Source of the DNA: Diadema setosum
Taxonomy: Eukaryota; Echinodermata; Echinoidea; Diadematoida; Diadematidae
Assembly: GCF_964275005.1 (NCBI RefSeq)
Contig: NC_092701.1
Span: 32,631,919-32,695,918 of the forward strand
Length of the DNA: 64,000 bases
Direction: 5' to 3'
A program made the position numbers and the translations under genes. The notes below the pieces were generated by a model. It was given only the letters and a program-made list of their open reading frames with translations, did not search any database and was not told the origin of the DNA. Below are positions 35,805 through 47,968 of this stretch, in pieces; the first letter of the stretch is position 1; each line of letters opens with the position of its first letter.

Positions 35805-37399
35805 GGCTACGGTCACAATTCAGAGCGGCGACCGACCGATGTGTAGCCTGCTCGGTCGCTGCTGAAATTTTGGCACCGCTCAGCAGTTTTTGGAGATGCT
35901 GAGCAGGCTGTAAAACTCTAGCGATGGCCAAGCAGTGCCCTGTCGATTTCCCGTCGGTCACCGATCGATTTTCAGTAAAATTTTGGCCAAATATGGGGAT
36001 CTGCAACGCGCAGAGTCCGAGCAGTCACCGAGCGATGCCCCATCGGCAACTGGACGATCTCCTACCGGCCACCGGCCGATTTTTACGAAATCGCCCAGCG
36101 ACCGACGGGTGATCGATAGGTCATCTACCGGTGACCCGTAGGCGTACCGACGGCCACCCGCCGGTCTCTGCCGGAAATTTCTCACGAGCTACCTGTGTTT
36201 ATTAATGTACCTATGTGATTTGTGATGAGTTAATTAATTTATTTATTAAGATAATACTCAAGGCAAAACATCTAAGAGTTAAATTATCAACTAACAAACC
36301 TCAGCTATGTGATACCAAAGATAACTAGAAATTAGGAAATAAAACAAAAGGGAGGAATATCCAAGATGGAACAAAGATTAGAATAGATTAGATTTTTCCA
36401 AAATATCTTGTTTGCTTCTATATTTTACAGTATTTTTCTATTCCTATTTAATTTCATATTCTAATTTTTCCCATTTCTTGTCATTCATTTCTTCTTCAAT
36501 TACTAGGCCTTTAATGAACGATAAGGTAACCAAATCATATTTTACTACGTCAACATATCAACACTAACTTTTAGCTTTCATCTCTTTTGCCCCAAAGTGG
36601 TTGCTTCTGACTTTCATGTCCCTCATGTTGGTTGCCTAGATTATGAGATCCTAAAATGTTGGTGCGGTTCCTTGCCTCTTATCCCTCCCCCTGCTTCTTC
36701 CAAATTGCGCTACATTATCTTCTCCATCTAGTCCCTGGTTTCTTTCAGTGCTTCTGTCATTTTTACCTTAACATTTTTTAGTCCCTAAATCGCTCGACGG
36801 CGACCGCTCGATCTATTCTCCTGGTTTTCTTCTGTGCTGCTGTCATTTTTTGTCTCTATTATTTTTTTCCCTAAATCGCTCGGCAGCGACCGCTCGATTA
36901 GGTCAGTGCCTGGTCGGTTCCCGCTCGGACACCGAGCGTATTTTGGGCAGCGAGTGAAAACTGGTCGGTCGCCGCTGAAATTTTAACTCCGCGTTAAAAC
37001 TTCAGCAGCGATCGACCGATGCCCTAAAAATTATTTATCATATTTTAGGTTGGATTGAACGAAAGCTGAAAAGAAATTATTTTTGGGTAAGTGATTTAGT
37101 TAATAGAATTTATAATGTAATGAAAGAATAAAATTGTTAAGAGAATGAGGGATTAGTAGTGTAAAACTAGAAAAGAAGAGACGTTTATATATGGATTGTG
37201 TATATGGATTGTGAAAACAAAATGTATCAGAGTGTATCAAAACATATTAAACTGATGTAAAGTTTTGGTTTAAAAAAAAAAAAAATCAGTGGCGCCTGGT
37301 CGATCACTGGTCGGTCACCGGTCGTTGTCCGACCAGTTTTGGCTAAAAACTCGCCGACCGGTCGCCGAGCAGGCTGATTTTGGGGGTTGTGACCGTAGC
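35805..37399. mobile_element. 1.6-kb TIR element rich in CGGTCG/CGACCG, TTTA target duplication
   Basis: The ends GGCTACGGTCACAA and TTGTGACCGTAGC are inverted, with TTTA directly outside both (35801-35804 and 37400-37403). About 380 bp at the left and 500 bp at the right are filled with diverged units such as CCGACCGATG and GGTCGCCGCTGAAATTTT in both orientations. The middle is AT-rich. A segment around CCCTAAATCGCTCG is directly duplicated at about 36782 and 36871. Frames read through the GC-rich ends are low-complexity shadows, and no transposase is present. Confidence 0.8.
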
Positions 37400-37403
37400 T
37401 TTA

Positions 37404-38959
37404 CAAAGGCCACAAAAAAAAAAACAACAAACAAACAACTATTGTGGTGTGGAAAGTGCATGTTCCAAATTTCTAGGAACATATTAGACTAGAGCAACTG
37501 CAACAACAGAGAAATCTGAAATATTTTATTCACATAATATATCTATACGGTTTCTGCAATCTCTTTAGGAAAGAAGTGTATTTAGCTTATAAGAGAACAT
37601 GCACATTTCCCACAACAACCATATTGGAATTTTGTAAGAGTTGTCGTTATAGGTATAATAGACTTCCTTTGACGAACAAAAGTTTTATCGTCAAGGGTCA
37701 GGGTCGATCACACACACACATGCACACAGAAACACACGCACGCGCACACACACACACACACACACAAACAAACAAACATGCATTGCAAACAAATACCAAA
37801 TTCCACAGAAAACACAAGTATACAACAGATTTAGTGTCGCTTCTAATGAGGTCTTGATTCGCACTTCGATACTCTTATATAGCAATCATTCAGTAACAGT
37901 ACATGTCTATTTCATCAAAAAATGGAGCATGTTGTTCTTTTTTTTTCTAATTAGTTTTTTTTTTTTTTAATTCCATTTCCTGATCATGTAGTCTGGCCAT
38001 TCTCGACACGTGAAAAGTGGAGAAAAATATGCTGACGGTCTTTGCAAGAAAACAAAATTAAAACAACAATCCCAGCACACAGTCATGCACACACGTAACA
38101 CACAACTCCCACACCCACAAAAAGCAAACTTTTTACACAAATCTGGCATTTTTCCCTCCGTAGACCTACCCTATATTCAACCTTTCTTTAAACGACAATG
38201 GTAATGATAATAACGACTATGATTACATTAATGAGGAAGATCATGATGTCATGATAACAATAGCATAATACAAAAAGTAACAAAATAATGTAACTTGATA
38301 GCATTACTAAACATGATAGCATCAATGATGACTGTTATGATGTTGATGTGGACGTCATTAATGCTTGGTTTAGCCCAAGACAAATTCTATGGTCTGAACT
38401 TTGTACCTGAAAGGAAATTTCAAAATCAGTTTTTGTTGCAATACTGCTAATCTCCCTCAAAAACTTTCCCTTGAAATCTTTTTTTTCGGAGCTAAATCAT
38501 CATTTATCAAGAAAGACTCGATTTTCTTTCCCCCCTATTTTCGTGAAGTAATTTCTAATTATTAATTAGTTATTTCTAATAATTACAAATTGAGCTAAGA
38601 TGAACTTTAAACATTAAAAACGGAGAGGATCAAGATGCCTAAAAGCGGTGATATCACTCCCCCGCTGATTTGCATGGTACAATAAGTGTATTTGTGATTC
38701 ATACCCCTGGTTGGTGAAGTTATGTGAAACTTAAATTTTACATAACATTCTTTATTGAATAAAGAATGTGTTCGATGTTATGGGTGGTTATTTTTTTTTT
38801 TTAGTTTAATCTTCTATTGGTATGTCATTATTCTTAACATTAGAGTCAACCTGAAAGTGAAATATGAATTGATAAAATCTTAAATCAGAGACACGTCACT
38901 CATGGATATACAGAGAGAAGGCGAATAGGAACAGACTTGGGAAGGGCAGAACTGTCACA
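37404..38959. other. Non-coding sequence, no gene seen
   Basis: A CA-rich microsatellite lies at 37708-37778 and T runs at 37938-37946 and 37957-37968. ACATTCTTTATT and its exact complement meet at 38745-38769. No coding frame is supported. Confidence 0.5.
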
Positions 38960-39262
38960 GTTCGTTCTAAAGGATTGTTAAAGGTTCGTTAATCACAAAA
39001 TGAAATAGGATTGGTTAATCCGCATAAGAAAAGAAGGTGCTTACTAACGAACTTTCGCAATTACGAGCCTTATTTCATTTTAGGGATTAACAAGCCTTAG
39101 TATTAACGAACCTTTTTTAATTTTATTGAAATAAATTTATTTAAAATTTATTGAATTAAGAATCTTTGCAATAACGATTCCCTGAAATAAATCCACAAAA
39201 AAAAAAAAAAAATGTTCGGATTAACGAACCCTTATTCACTTTCGGATTAACAAACATATAGG
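38960..39262. repeat. Repeat with many GGTTCGTTAATC units, copy 1
   Basis: Variants of GGTTCGTTAATC / GATTAACGAACC occur repeatedly in both orientations, separated by AAAATGAAATA-type spacers. A second cluster is at 55330-55540. The ends are not sharp. Confidence 0.6.
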
Positions 39263-40850
39263 TCTACGGAACTTATTGTTTTTGAATAACAACATATGAG
39301 TGACGATGCTTCTGAACCCGCGCCGATTTGGTGAGTGGGCCGAGTTGGATGTTGTCATTTTTTTTTTTGACATTAAAATTTTTCTGTATTCTTGGCAAAT
39401 CGTGCGCATGCTCCGTATGAACAGCCCCTAATCCAGACGTTACACTGTACCGAAGTTGAGCAAAGATGGACACACGATAAAGGAAATATTCAGATACGGC
39501 TCTTATCGTATCAACATCGGTAAACATTGATATATTCGTGAGGACATTTTGAAGGCATCCTATAACTACCTGTCCTGTGGAGTTTCTCAGGCTGCATGCT
39601 AACGAGCGACCTTATAGTTGCACAGTTGGCTTTTAATCGACTTTTAACCAAGTTCGGTGCTAACTTCGAGCGAAATTGAAAATTTCATATTTGTAAGACA
39701 ATTTTTTTTTTTTTTTTTTTGCGTCAAGTTCTGAGCAGTGTGATGCCAGCCTATATAAATGGCTGATTTCAGGCAGCAAGACTGGTTCTCGGTTCCATTG
39801 TCAGAACACATTAGGAGAAAAAAAAAAATCAGAATGTTGCACTTTGCGTTTTTTCGACATTCGCAAATAATATCAATCCATATTCTCGTGCTCAGTGCAG
39901 TGAAATCAGCCCTTAGGCTGACGTCGGACTGTTCTGAAGTTGAGAGAAGATAGCAATACGAATATGGAATTTCCCTTCAAGCGATCGAGGTTGGCCCCAA
40001 TCCCATTCAAAAGCCGATCGATATCCGAATCCGGAGTTCCACCGGTGGTTGAACAATGGCATTAAGATGTCCTCGCGAATGGCCCGATGTTTTTTTACGA
40101 GCCGAATTTGAAAATTATCTTTATTGTGTGTTTATCTTTGATCACCTTCTGGGCAGTGAGACCCCTGCTTAGATTATTGTTTGGCACCTTCTTCTGCACG
40201 TTCCAATGCAAAGCTCCTGCGCACCACAAAACACCAAACCAAAGGCACAATGTTTGCTTTTTTTTCTCTCTCTCTTATTTTTTTTTCATTCCTTTCACTC
40301 ATTCATGACCGCTGTAACAGTTGTCCTTGTGTACAGTTCTGCTTATGATAGTCAGGGATAATCCTACACAGCAGTAATAATGAGGCGCTTCAGCTGAGAT
40401 AGAGAAAAGGAAATAGGCGACCTAAATATAATATTTCTGACCCGATTCTTTGACCTCATATACGGCACTCCAGGCTCACGTGCGAGAAAGGACGCCGCCT
40501 ACGGGAAGAACAAAAATGCACAGATTGCGCACCTGTACACAAACCCGACTTTGCTGCTGTCTTCAGAGCCTGGCCGAACTTCCCCATTTTTTCCTAATTC
40601 CTATACATGTAAATTATTAATTGACAGTGATCAAACACTCAGTGCGGCCGAACCAATAAAACTACCTCGACAAATATGACCAGAGGGGTGAAATGAGAAC
40701 TGTTTCAGATGTAGGATTTAAAAATGTGTGTGTTTAATTTCAAAATGATGGGTACATCAACTGGAGATGATTATCATTCTTAATTATGATGGGGTTGTCT
40801 TTGTTTTATTGCATTTGCACTGACGACTCATGCTTTGCAACAAACATGGG
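39263..40850. other. Non-coding sequence, no gene seen
   Basis: T runs occur at 39358-39368 and 39702-39720. The 40087-40308 frame has no homology I recognise and ends in a low-complexity pyrimidine tract. Confidence 0.5.
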
Positions 40851-40851
40851 G

Positions 40852-41043
40852 AAATAAAAACAGGAGGAGAAAAAGAAGCGTTAAGATTATAACCGCAAAA
40901 TTTCAATTCTTAATTAAAGTGCACTTTATCGTCTTTCATGTAGACGGGAAATAAACACAGGAGGTGAGAAGAAGGCTTAAGATTATAACCGCAAAATTTA
41001 AATTATTGCTTAAGGTGCACTTTATCGTCTTTCATGTAGATGT
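40852..41043. repeat. Tandem duplication, about 97-bp period
   Basis: Two adjacent copies share AAGATTATAACCGCAAAATT and GTGCACTTTATCGTCTTTCA, with a few differences. Confidence 0.8.
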
Positions 41044-41179
41044 GAAATTTATCGTCATTTATTCTGATGGGCTTTCATTGGTAGGTGGAAAGCTTGTTTT
41101 ACACCGTGTGATTGTGTTGGCACCAAAGCGGGTAACTCCCCTTGCAGGTGAAGAATGCGATGCTGCAATTATGAGGTCC

Positions 41180-41560
41180 CAGTGTGTGTGTATTTTTTGT
41201 TTTGTTTTGGGGTGTGTGTTTTTTTTTCGCGAATCCTATGCACCAGATGAGTTTTCCTAAAATCGTTACCAGACTTAATGGGTAATCTGTTTTCCCGTTG
41301 TCATATAACAGCATATTAGGTAATTTTTCTCTTTTCGCTTTGAAGTTCACTTCAGGCAATATTTTCCTCCGAATTCACAACAAACATTAGCTCCGCAGTG
41401 GTTTCATATACTGGACTTTATTGATTAAAAAAAAAAAACACACTTTTATCTTTCTCTTCAAAAGTCTGCTACTGCTGTATTCAACTCTCCACACATTTTT
41501 TGCACTATGCACACATTGAGTAGGAGACTTTTAGCATTATCTTAATTCTGTTGCTGTTGT
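41180..41560. repeat. Dispersed repeat shared with 61985-62345
   Basis: The two segments share long near-identical stretches: CGAATCCTAT, CGTTACCAGACTTAATGG, GAAGTTCACTTCAGGCA, CTTTTATCTTTCTCTTCAAA and GAGACTTTTAGCATT. A minus-strand reading conserves KTDYPLSLVT in both copies, but no domain is recognised. The class is unknown. Confidence 0.7.
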
Positions 41561-41693
41561 TGTTGCTATCGTTATATCATAATATGTACATAATGCTGTA
41601 TTTTACCTTTATGTCATACTTTTTTTGATTGATGCGCTTAGAAACATCAGTATTAAGCGCTATATAAATGTTATTCATTATAATTATCATTAT

Positions 41694-41865
41694 CATTATG
41701 TGATAATGCTACATAACAGAATGAGCTTAGACTTATCATTATGTGATAATGCTACATAACAAAATGCGCTTAGACTTAATCATTATGTGATAATGCTACA
41801 TAACAAAATGCGCTTAGACTTAATTATAATGTGATAATGCTACATAACAAAATGAGCTTAGACTT
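41694..41865. repeat. Four tandem copies of a 41-45 bp unit
   Basis: The unit reads ATTATGTGATAATGCTACAT then AACAAAATGMGCTTAGACTT, repeated four times with small changes. Confidence 0.9.
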
Positions 41866-41874
41866 GTCCAGCGG

Positions 41875-42290
41875 TAAAAAAAAAACAAACAATGAACCAT
41901 GCTACATAATACAATTTTATAGTAATTTCCAGACAAGAACATAACAGAAAAGGAAAATGGTTGGAAAAGTAGGGAACTGCTTAAAATGCAACTCTGCTGT
42001 AATCAGGAGGGAAAGAGGAAAACTAAGTAAGTGTTCCATACAGTGAATGTCTTTACATGAATCCGTGTGCATTGAATAAGAAGGAGGATGTGAGTTTATC
42101 CTTTAATGGGAAAATTCGGCGTTGTGCATTTTGATCCATTTTTCCTGAATGATGCCATTGGTGAGAAACATGTTTGTTTGTTGATTTCTAGGGGGGGGGG
42201 GGTCGGAATCGAGGAACAAGGCTAAAAAAAAGCAGATAGTAACACAATATTCACAGCTCCAGGCAACATGACAAATGGTGTAGACGAATA
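41875..42290 (-). mobile_element. LINE 3'-region fragment related to the one at 63392-64000
   Basis: Shared blocks in order include ACAAACAATGAACCAT, GGGAAAGAGGAAAACTAAGT, GTTCCATACAGTGAATGTC, GTGCATTGAATAAGAAG and AAAAAGCAGATAGTAA. The copy lacks the terminal microsatellite tail found at 63.4 kb. Element type and strand are inferred from that tail. Confidence 0.5.
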
Positions 42291-42420
42291 ACGGATGAAA
42301 CACTTCTTCTTTTTTCGTTCACTAAGTGTTTTATAGCGGCACCTCCCCGCTTCATATATACTACAAACATGGTGTGGAGGAGGGTCCCCCTCCCCCACTA
42401 GGGCAAAATAGGGCGTAACC

Positions 42421-42611
42421 TAGTCTGGTTTCCAGACCCTTTGCCAACTGGACTCCGCGGCGACGAAGTCGCCGCCCCGCGACGAAGTCGCCGCCTTTGC
42501 CGAAGCCTCTGCGCGAGAAAATCAACTTAAACTATACTAGTTTTCGACGTTGAGGGCGTCAATATCATGGATAGCGAAATAGTATGGGCAGAGGGTCTGG
42601 AAGCCAGACTA
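42421..42611. mobile_element. 191-bp TIR element with 9-bp target duplication
   Basis: The ends TAGTCTGGTTTCCAGACCC and GGGTCTGGAAGCCAGACTA are inverted and are flanked by an exact direct repeat GGCGTAACC (42412-42420 and 42612-42620). A GCGACGAAGTCGCCGCC palindrome is tandemly repeated inside. A 9-bp duplication is typical of Mutator-like elements. This remains an inference without a transposase. Confidence 0.8.
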
Positions 42612-42620
42612 GGCGTAACC

Positions 42621-43212
42621 ATTTTGGGTCCCCACTTTTTTTTTTTACCCCGGAAGTGGCAGTACAAAAAAAAAAAATAGAATGAAACCTTTGAGCCTGG
42701 TAAGGCCTTTTTTTTTTTTGTTGCTCTAAAGACTTTTTTTCGTTTTCTTTTGTTTTGTTTTGTTTTGCTTGATTTTTGCTTGTTAGCTCATGAAACCCGG
42801 AAGTGCTCCCCTCCCCCACTTTTGGAAACGTGGCGTCGGCGGTAAACCTACAGACAAAATGGAAAGCTGATACATTGGGTATGAACAAATCACTTTCGCT
42901 TCTCTCTATATTTCTTTCTTTCTTTCGTTATTCATTTCTTCCTACTTGCTCCTTTTGGGAGAGATATTGCTTTGTTTTCTTCCATTCTAATTGCACTTTC
43001 TCTCTATCTATAGCTCTCGATATTATGACTAGATAGAATTTCAAGCACCTCTTCTGAAAGGTAGCTTTACAAAAGAACAAAAGTGAAAGAAAGGGATGAG
43101 GTATATCTTTTGCTCTTGCTCATTAAGTAACCTAGACTCCTAGGAAAGGCATAACAATTATTTCATTCAGTACTGTAAAGTCAAAGTGTAATCTACTTCG
43201 CTGCAAACCACG
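42621..43212. other. Non-coding 5' flank of the TLR pseudogene
   Basis: Low-complexity A/T runs (42633-42641, 42668-42677, 42709-42721) and a TTTC repeat (42910-42926). No recognisable core promoter was found. Confidence 0.4.
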
Positions 43213-43943
43213 ATGGCTGGAGGTACTGCTGTCACGGTTTTGACTGCCCTGATGACTTTGTCATTTATTGCTGGTCACTTGGAACAATCTCGTTCCAAAT
43301 GCTCCTTCTCTTACCCCATCCCCTTACCGTATGCAGACTGCTCTCACCTCAACCTCTCCGCTGTCCCCCAGACTCTTCCAAGCAACCTTTACAAGATGGA
43401 CTTATCACACAACGACATTGTTACCATCACAGATGTTTCGTTTGTCAGATATCGCAAGGTCCAAATCTTGCTTTTGTGTTGGAATGCCTTGAATCGGATC
43501 GACGGGAAATCGTTCGAGTTGCTCCGAGACTTGAGAGTGCTTTACATGAGTTACAACAACATCAGCCGACTTCCAGACTCTCTGTTTCATAAGAATCTCC
43601 GTCTCTCGCTCCTTGATCTGTCGCACAACAGACTGACCGAGATCCCAAACAACGCTCTTGGGTCTATCAGAGCCATGCAGATCATCTCTTTCAGCAACAA
43701 CCTGATCACAACCATCAATTTTGCTAAGTTTTCTTCATGTAAAAGCCTATCAAAGATCAATCTAGCCAACAACACTATCACGCATCTTCACCAAGAGAGT
43801 TTTGCTGCCCTCGGAAACTTACGTCACCTGAAGTATATCGATTTGAACGACAACAATCTCTCTACATTCGACGTTATGGCCTTCATGGGAAATTATAACA
43901 TCACTGGCATATTCATCAAGAGTGCAAATATCCATACCATTAT
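43213..43943 (+). pseudogene. TLR N-terminal segment: signal peptide, LRRNT and about eight LRRs
   Basis: ATG at 43213 begins MAGGTAVTVLTALMTLSFIA, a good signal peptide, followed by an LRRNT Cys pair (C30, C43). LRR consensus repeats follow, e.g. LYKMDLSHNDIVTI, LRVLYMSYNNISRLPDSLF, LLDLSHNRLTEIPNNAL, LSKINLANNTITHL and KYIDLNDNNLSTF. The frame continues 15 codons into the inserted element before a stop, so the last true residues are ANIHTI. Confidence 0.9.
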
Positions 43944-44060
43944 TAGTCTAGTGGGATTTCTGAAAAAGGGCTCTCTAAAAAGGTGTTAGAGGCATTTTTT
44001 AGTAAAAGTTGGGAACCGGGCTATTTTACCTAATTTGAGTATGCTGAATCCAAAAAATCC

Positions 44061-45150
44061 GGTTCCCAAGCGAAATTCACTGATCTTGACCATCTAATTT
44101 GCATAAACAAAATGGCTGCTCAGCCACAGAAATTGTCAGTTTCAGACACGCATTTTCTAGAAATTCTTTGCAAACAAGCTTGAAAAAAGTGATTTGAAAT
44201 CTTTGTACAGAGAATGGAATTAGCAATTTGAGTGATAAACGTTTCCCAGGTGGTAAATGGTATATTTCTTTTGTAATTATGCAAATTAGGACTGAAATAT
44301 GCATATATATATATATATATATATTAACACTGGAAGAGTAATTTTTACATTTTCCTTTTTCTTGAGAGGCAATTAAGTTAGGCACTAAATATGTAGACTT
44401 TAAGGTTTTGAGGGTTAGGAAAACTCTGGTTCCCAAGCGAAATTCACTGATCTTGACCATCTAATTTGCATAAACAAAATGGCTGCCCAGCCACAAAAAT
44501 TGTCAGTTTCGGACACGCATTTTCTAGAAATTCTTTGCAAACGAGCTTGAAAAAAAGTGATTTGAAATCTTTGTACAGAGAATTGAATTAGCAATTTGAG
44601 GGATAAACGTTTCTCAGGTGGTAAATTGTATATTCTATTCATAATTATGCAAATTAGGACTGAAATATGCAAATATATAAGTATATAATAACACTGGAAG
44701 ATTAATTGTTACAATTTTTTCTTGAATGGCAAGTTAAACACTAAATATGTAGACTTTCAGGTTTTGAGGGCGAGGAAAACTCCAGTTCCCAAGCAAAATT
44801 CACCAATCTTGACCATCTAATTTGCATAAACAAAATGGCTGCCCAGCCACAGAAATTGTCAATTTCAGACAAGCATTTTCTAGATTTTGTTTTTTGTTTT
44901 TTGCAAATGAGCTGGAAAAAGTGATTTGAAATCTTTGTACATAGAATGGAATTAGCACCTTGAAGGATAAACGTTTTTCAGGTGGTAAATAGTAGGCCTA
45001 TATTTCTTTCAAAATTATGCAAATTAGGACTGAAATATGCAGATGAATATATAATTATTAACACTAAAGAGTAATTTTTACATTTTTTGTGAGAGGGAAT
45101 TTAAAAACATTAGATATGTAGACTTTCAGGTTTTAAGGGTTAGATAAATA
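44061..45150. repeat. Three tandem copies of a 356-367 bp unit inside the TIR element
   Basis: Copies start at 44061, 44428 and 44784 with GGTTCCCAAGCGAAATTCAC (diverged in the third) and share ATCTAATTTGCATAAACAAA, TTTGAAATCTTTGTACA and ATGCAAATTAGGACTGAAA. The beginning of the unit is the inner part of the left TIR, so the array grew from the TIR. Open frames at 44077-44672 on the minus strand are copies of one another. Confidence 0.9.
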
Positions 45151-45966
45151 CCAGAATCCCTTCTCAGTGGTATCAAAATAAATTGCAAATATTGTAATTG
45201 ATATGCACATCATAATGTATGCTTCATGAGTTTTTAATTTGTGCATGTAGTTAATTCAATAGCCTGTATACCCTGGTGGGATTTTATTTTTCAAATCCTG
45301 TAAAAGGGTCCTTTTGGATTTTGTTTTTTTAGAATTCAAGTTAGGAACCCGATTCTTAACCAAAATTGATTGCGCTAGGGCAAGAAAACAAAAACAAAAC
45401 AAAAAACAAAACAAACAAAAAAGGGTCTTATTCAAGAGAATGAACTTTAACATCTAATTTGCATAATACATACAAAATAGCCGCAATATTGCGTAGTACA
45501 TCGATAATCGCAAAACGAATTCATGAAAACTCTCTCTACGCGGATCATGACTCAACTTTTTATGGAGGGGGTGGAAAAATGTCATCGATCAATGCCATCG
45601 TGTTCATATGCAACATCCATTATTGTATTGTTTCAATATGCAAATCTGTAGCATCAGCACAGAAATTCTATTTCCCAGTTAGCCAGAGCATGGTACTCTC
45701 ATATATGATAACATATGATTATACATAGCAAGAATTCGTCTATAGCATGTATAGGTTGAAATGGGATAGGTGGTTTTATAGTATTTTCTCTTGAGGCGTT
45801 TTTTTTTTTTCTTGCAAGTCGAAGAAAAACATCTTTAATATCACAACAAGCATTACTGATGCCCCAATGAATAAACAAAATATGTTGTAAGTCCGTTAGA
45901 TGAAATCATATATTTTTTTTTTAAAGACTGGAGAAGGATCCATTGGGAAGTTAAGCTTGTAGAATA

Positions 45967-46267
45967 GCCGCGATCACACACTGGCAAAAGATCAAAAAGT
46001 TTAAGATCGCGATCTCCAAGATCTCAAAAAACGCGGTCAGATTGGCAAAATATCGAAAAGTAAAGATCGCAATCTTTAAGATCTTAAAGTTTTTCAAGTG
46101 CGTGTGACTGCAAACTTTCCGCGAAACTTCCCACTACAGGGATATTTCATTTTATAATGCCATCCCCGCCAAACTTCTCGGTCTCTTGCCAGTGTGACCG
46201 GACAACAAAAGATCGCGAAGACTTCACGATCTTAAACTTTGCGATCTTTTGCCACTCTGACCGCGCC
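45967..46267. mobile_element. MITE with GGCAAAAGATC arms, nested in the TIR element
   Basis: Left GCCGCGATCACACACTGGCA then AAAGATC. The right arm is the complement (CTTAAACTTTGCGATCTTTT then GCCACTCTGACCGCGCC). The motif AAGATCGCGATCTT recurs internally. There is no ORF. It lies in the middle of the larger element and so is probably a later insertion. Confidence 0.7.
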
Positions 46268-47968
46268 TTGTCATGATAATCTTAAATAACGATGTTACAA
46301 TAGCAGTGAGGGAGAGGAAATGAAAAAAAAAAAGACGTGTGGCATACATCTACCTAGATTTGATCCTTCTACATCTGTTCAAAGAATGTAACTTAGTCAA
46401 CTTCAAGACAGTTTGAACTCTGAAATTGCCTCGGCCAGTGCAATCTGCGAAATAAGGGGTTTACACCTTCCTGGTCCTTTTTTTATTTTGTTTTCAATAT
46501 GCGTGGATAACATACCGCCAGTGATAACCACTAGGTATTGATGCATTTCAATTTATTCTTAACTGGACAACGCCACGTTCCCTTGTGTGTCTGACTTCTG
46601 ATATATCTCACGAGGTGTGATTCAGATCATAGAAATGACATTCTTAGCAAATAGGCCTCTAGCTTTAAGGACCAGTGGTTTGTAAAAACTAATGAATACT
46701 GAATACTCATTAGGAACCATGTTACATACAAAAGATTCCACATCGTATCAGACGTAAATGGTCGCCATTTCGCCTCTCATTATATGCTTTATCAAGTATA
46801 GTTTTTGAATATCCATGTTGTCACTTGAATTTCTGCCCAAGAATTAAGATATTGATCTTTTTTATGGAGGACCTGGGTTTTCCACCACCTTGCGAACATG
46901 AAGTTACTTTTGTTCCCTGGAGAGATAACATCGATCCGATAGCTACCTCAAAGAGACCTTTCTTCCGTAGATGCTGGAGTTGTGTTTTTTCAGTCAGACT
47001 GATACTGACAGTAGCACTCTTAGTAAAGTAAGTGATCAAGGACTCACAATCACCAAGGATGCTGCTTGTACGAGAAGAAAACTAAAGGATTCCAAGACAT
47101 GGTTGTTATCAGTCGTCTTTATAAGAATAAACTTATATTATATTCAAAAGATGCATCACACAAGCTCGTTTGGCACAAAAAAAAAAAAAAAAATTATGTT
47201 CCGCCATTTTACCGACAAAAGTAAACTGAACGCTCGCGGAAGCAGATCAACGACAATACTCCTGCATAAAAAAGAAAGAAAGAAGAAAACCTGCTCACTG
47301 TGCCAGACCTGATCTTTCTTCACCTTTAGATAATGGGTGGGAACGTTTTGATCTGGCCTACAGCCTGTACAACTGATGTATCTAGCTCCAATCCTGCAAA
47401 GTTGCCGTGAGATGATTTCATTTGCATGCGAAAGCAATGCAGAACGTTTCGATGCAAATGTCACAAATCAGGCCTACGATGTTCAGCAGCGTGTGCATGT
47501 TAGCAACAGTGTGATGATGCAAACCTTGCATGAATGTATAGATCAATTAAGCTCGATTGAGAAATAGACTTTTCGACTCAGATTATGTTTCTTCGACAGC
47601 CAAAATATAAAGGTGTTGATGACTGAAGAATTACAAAGTCATCCTTATTTTCTGTTTCCGACACTGTCCGGAGATACCAGGATTTTTTTTTTTTTTTTTG
47701 ACCCTGAAGAATGGGTGAAGAGATAGATAAAAAAGCCATAAATTATGTTCGCAGACGAGATTTATGAAAGTTGCCAGACTTGCAGATTGAAACTGCAGAT
47801 TGAAAATAATTATAAACCAATTTATCCAATGGAAACGACAAAGTACAGGGAAGGATAAAGTGACCTTGCACTAATCTATAGGGTAATGTATAGTGATGTG
47901 ATTGCCCGATAACTAAGATAGCAAAAACTTGTTTTTTGGTAAATATGGACAGAAAATGGGTAAATATT

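Noticed and set aside
35752-36185. Several overlapping frames on both strands
   Set aside because: They arise from CGGTCG repeats of the TIR element at 35805-37399.
44077-44672. Two similar minus-strand frames suggesting a duplicated gene
   Set aside because: They are the same non-coding tandem unit read twice.
47156-47567. Overlapping frames in the middle of the TLR insert, considered as a transposase remnant
   Set aside because: No transposase motifs, low-complexity A run in the frame, and no conservation evidence.
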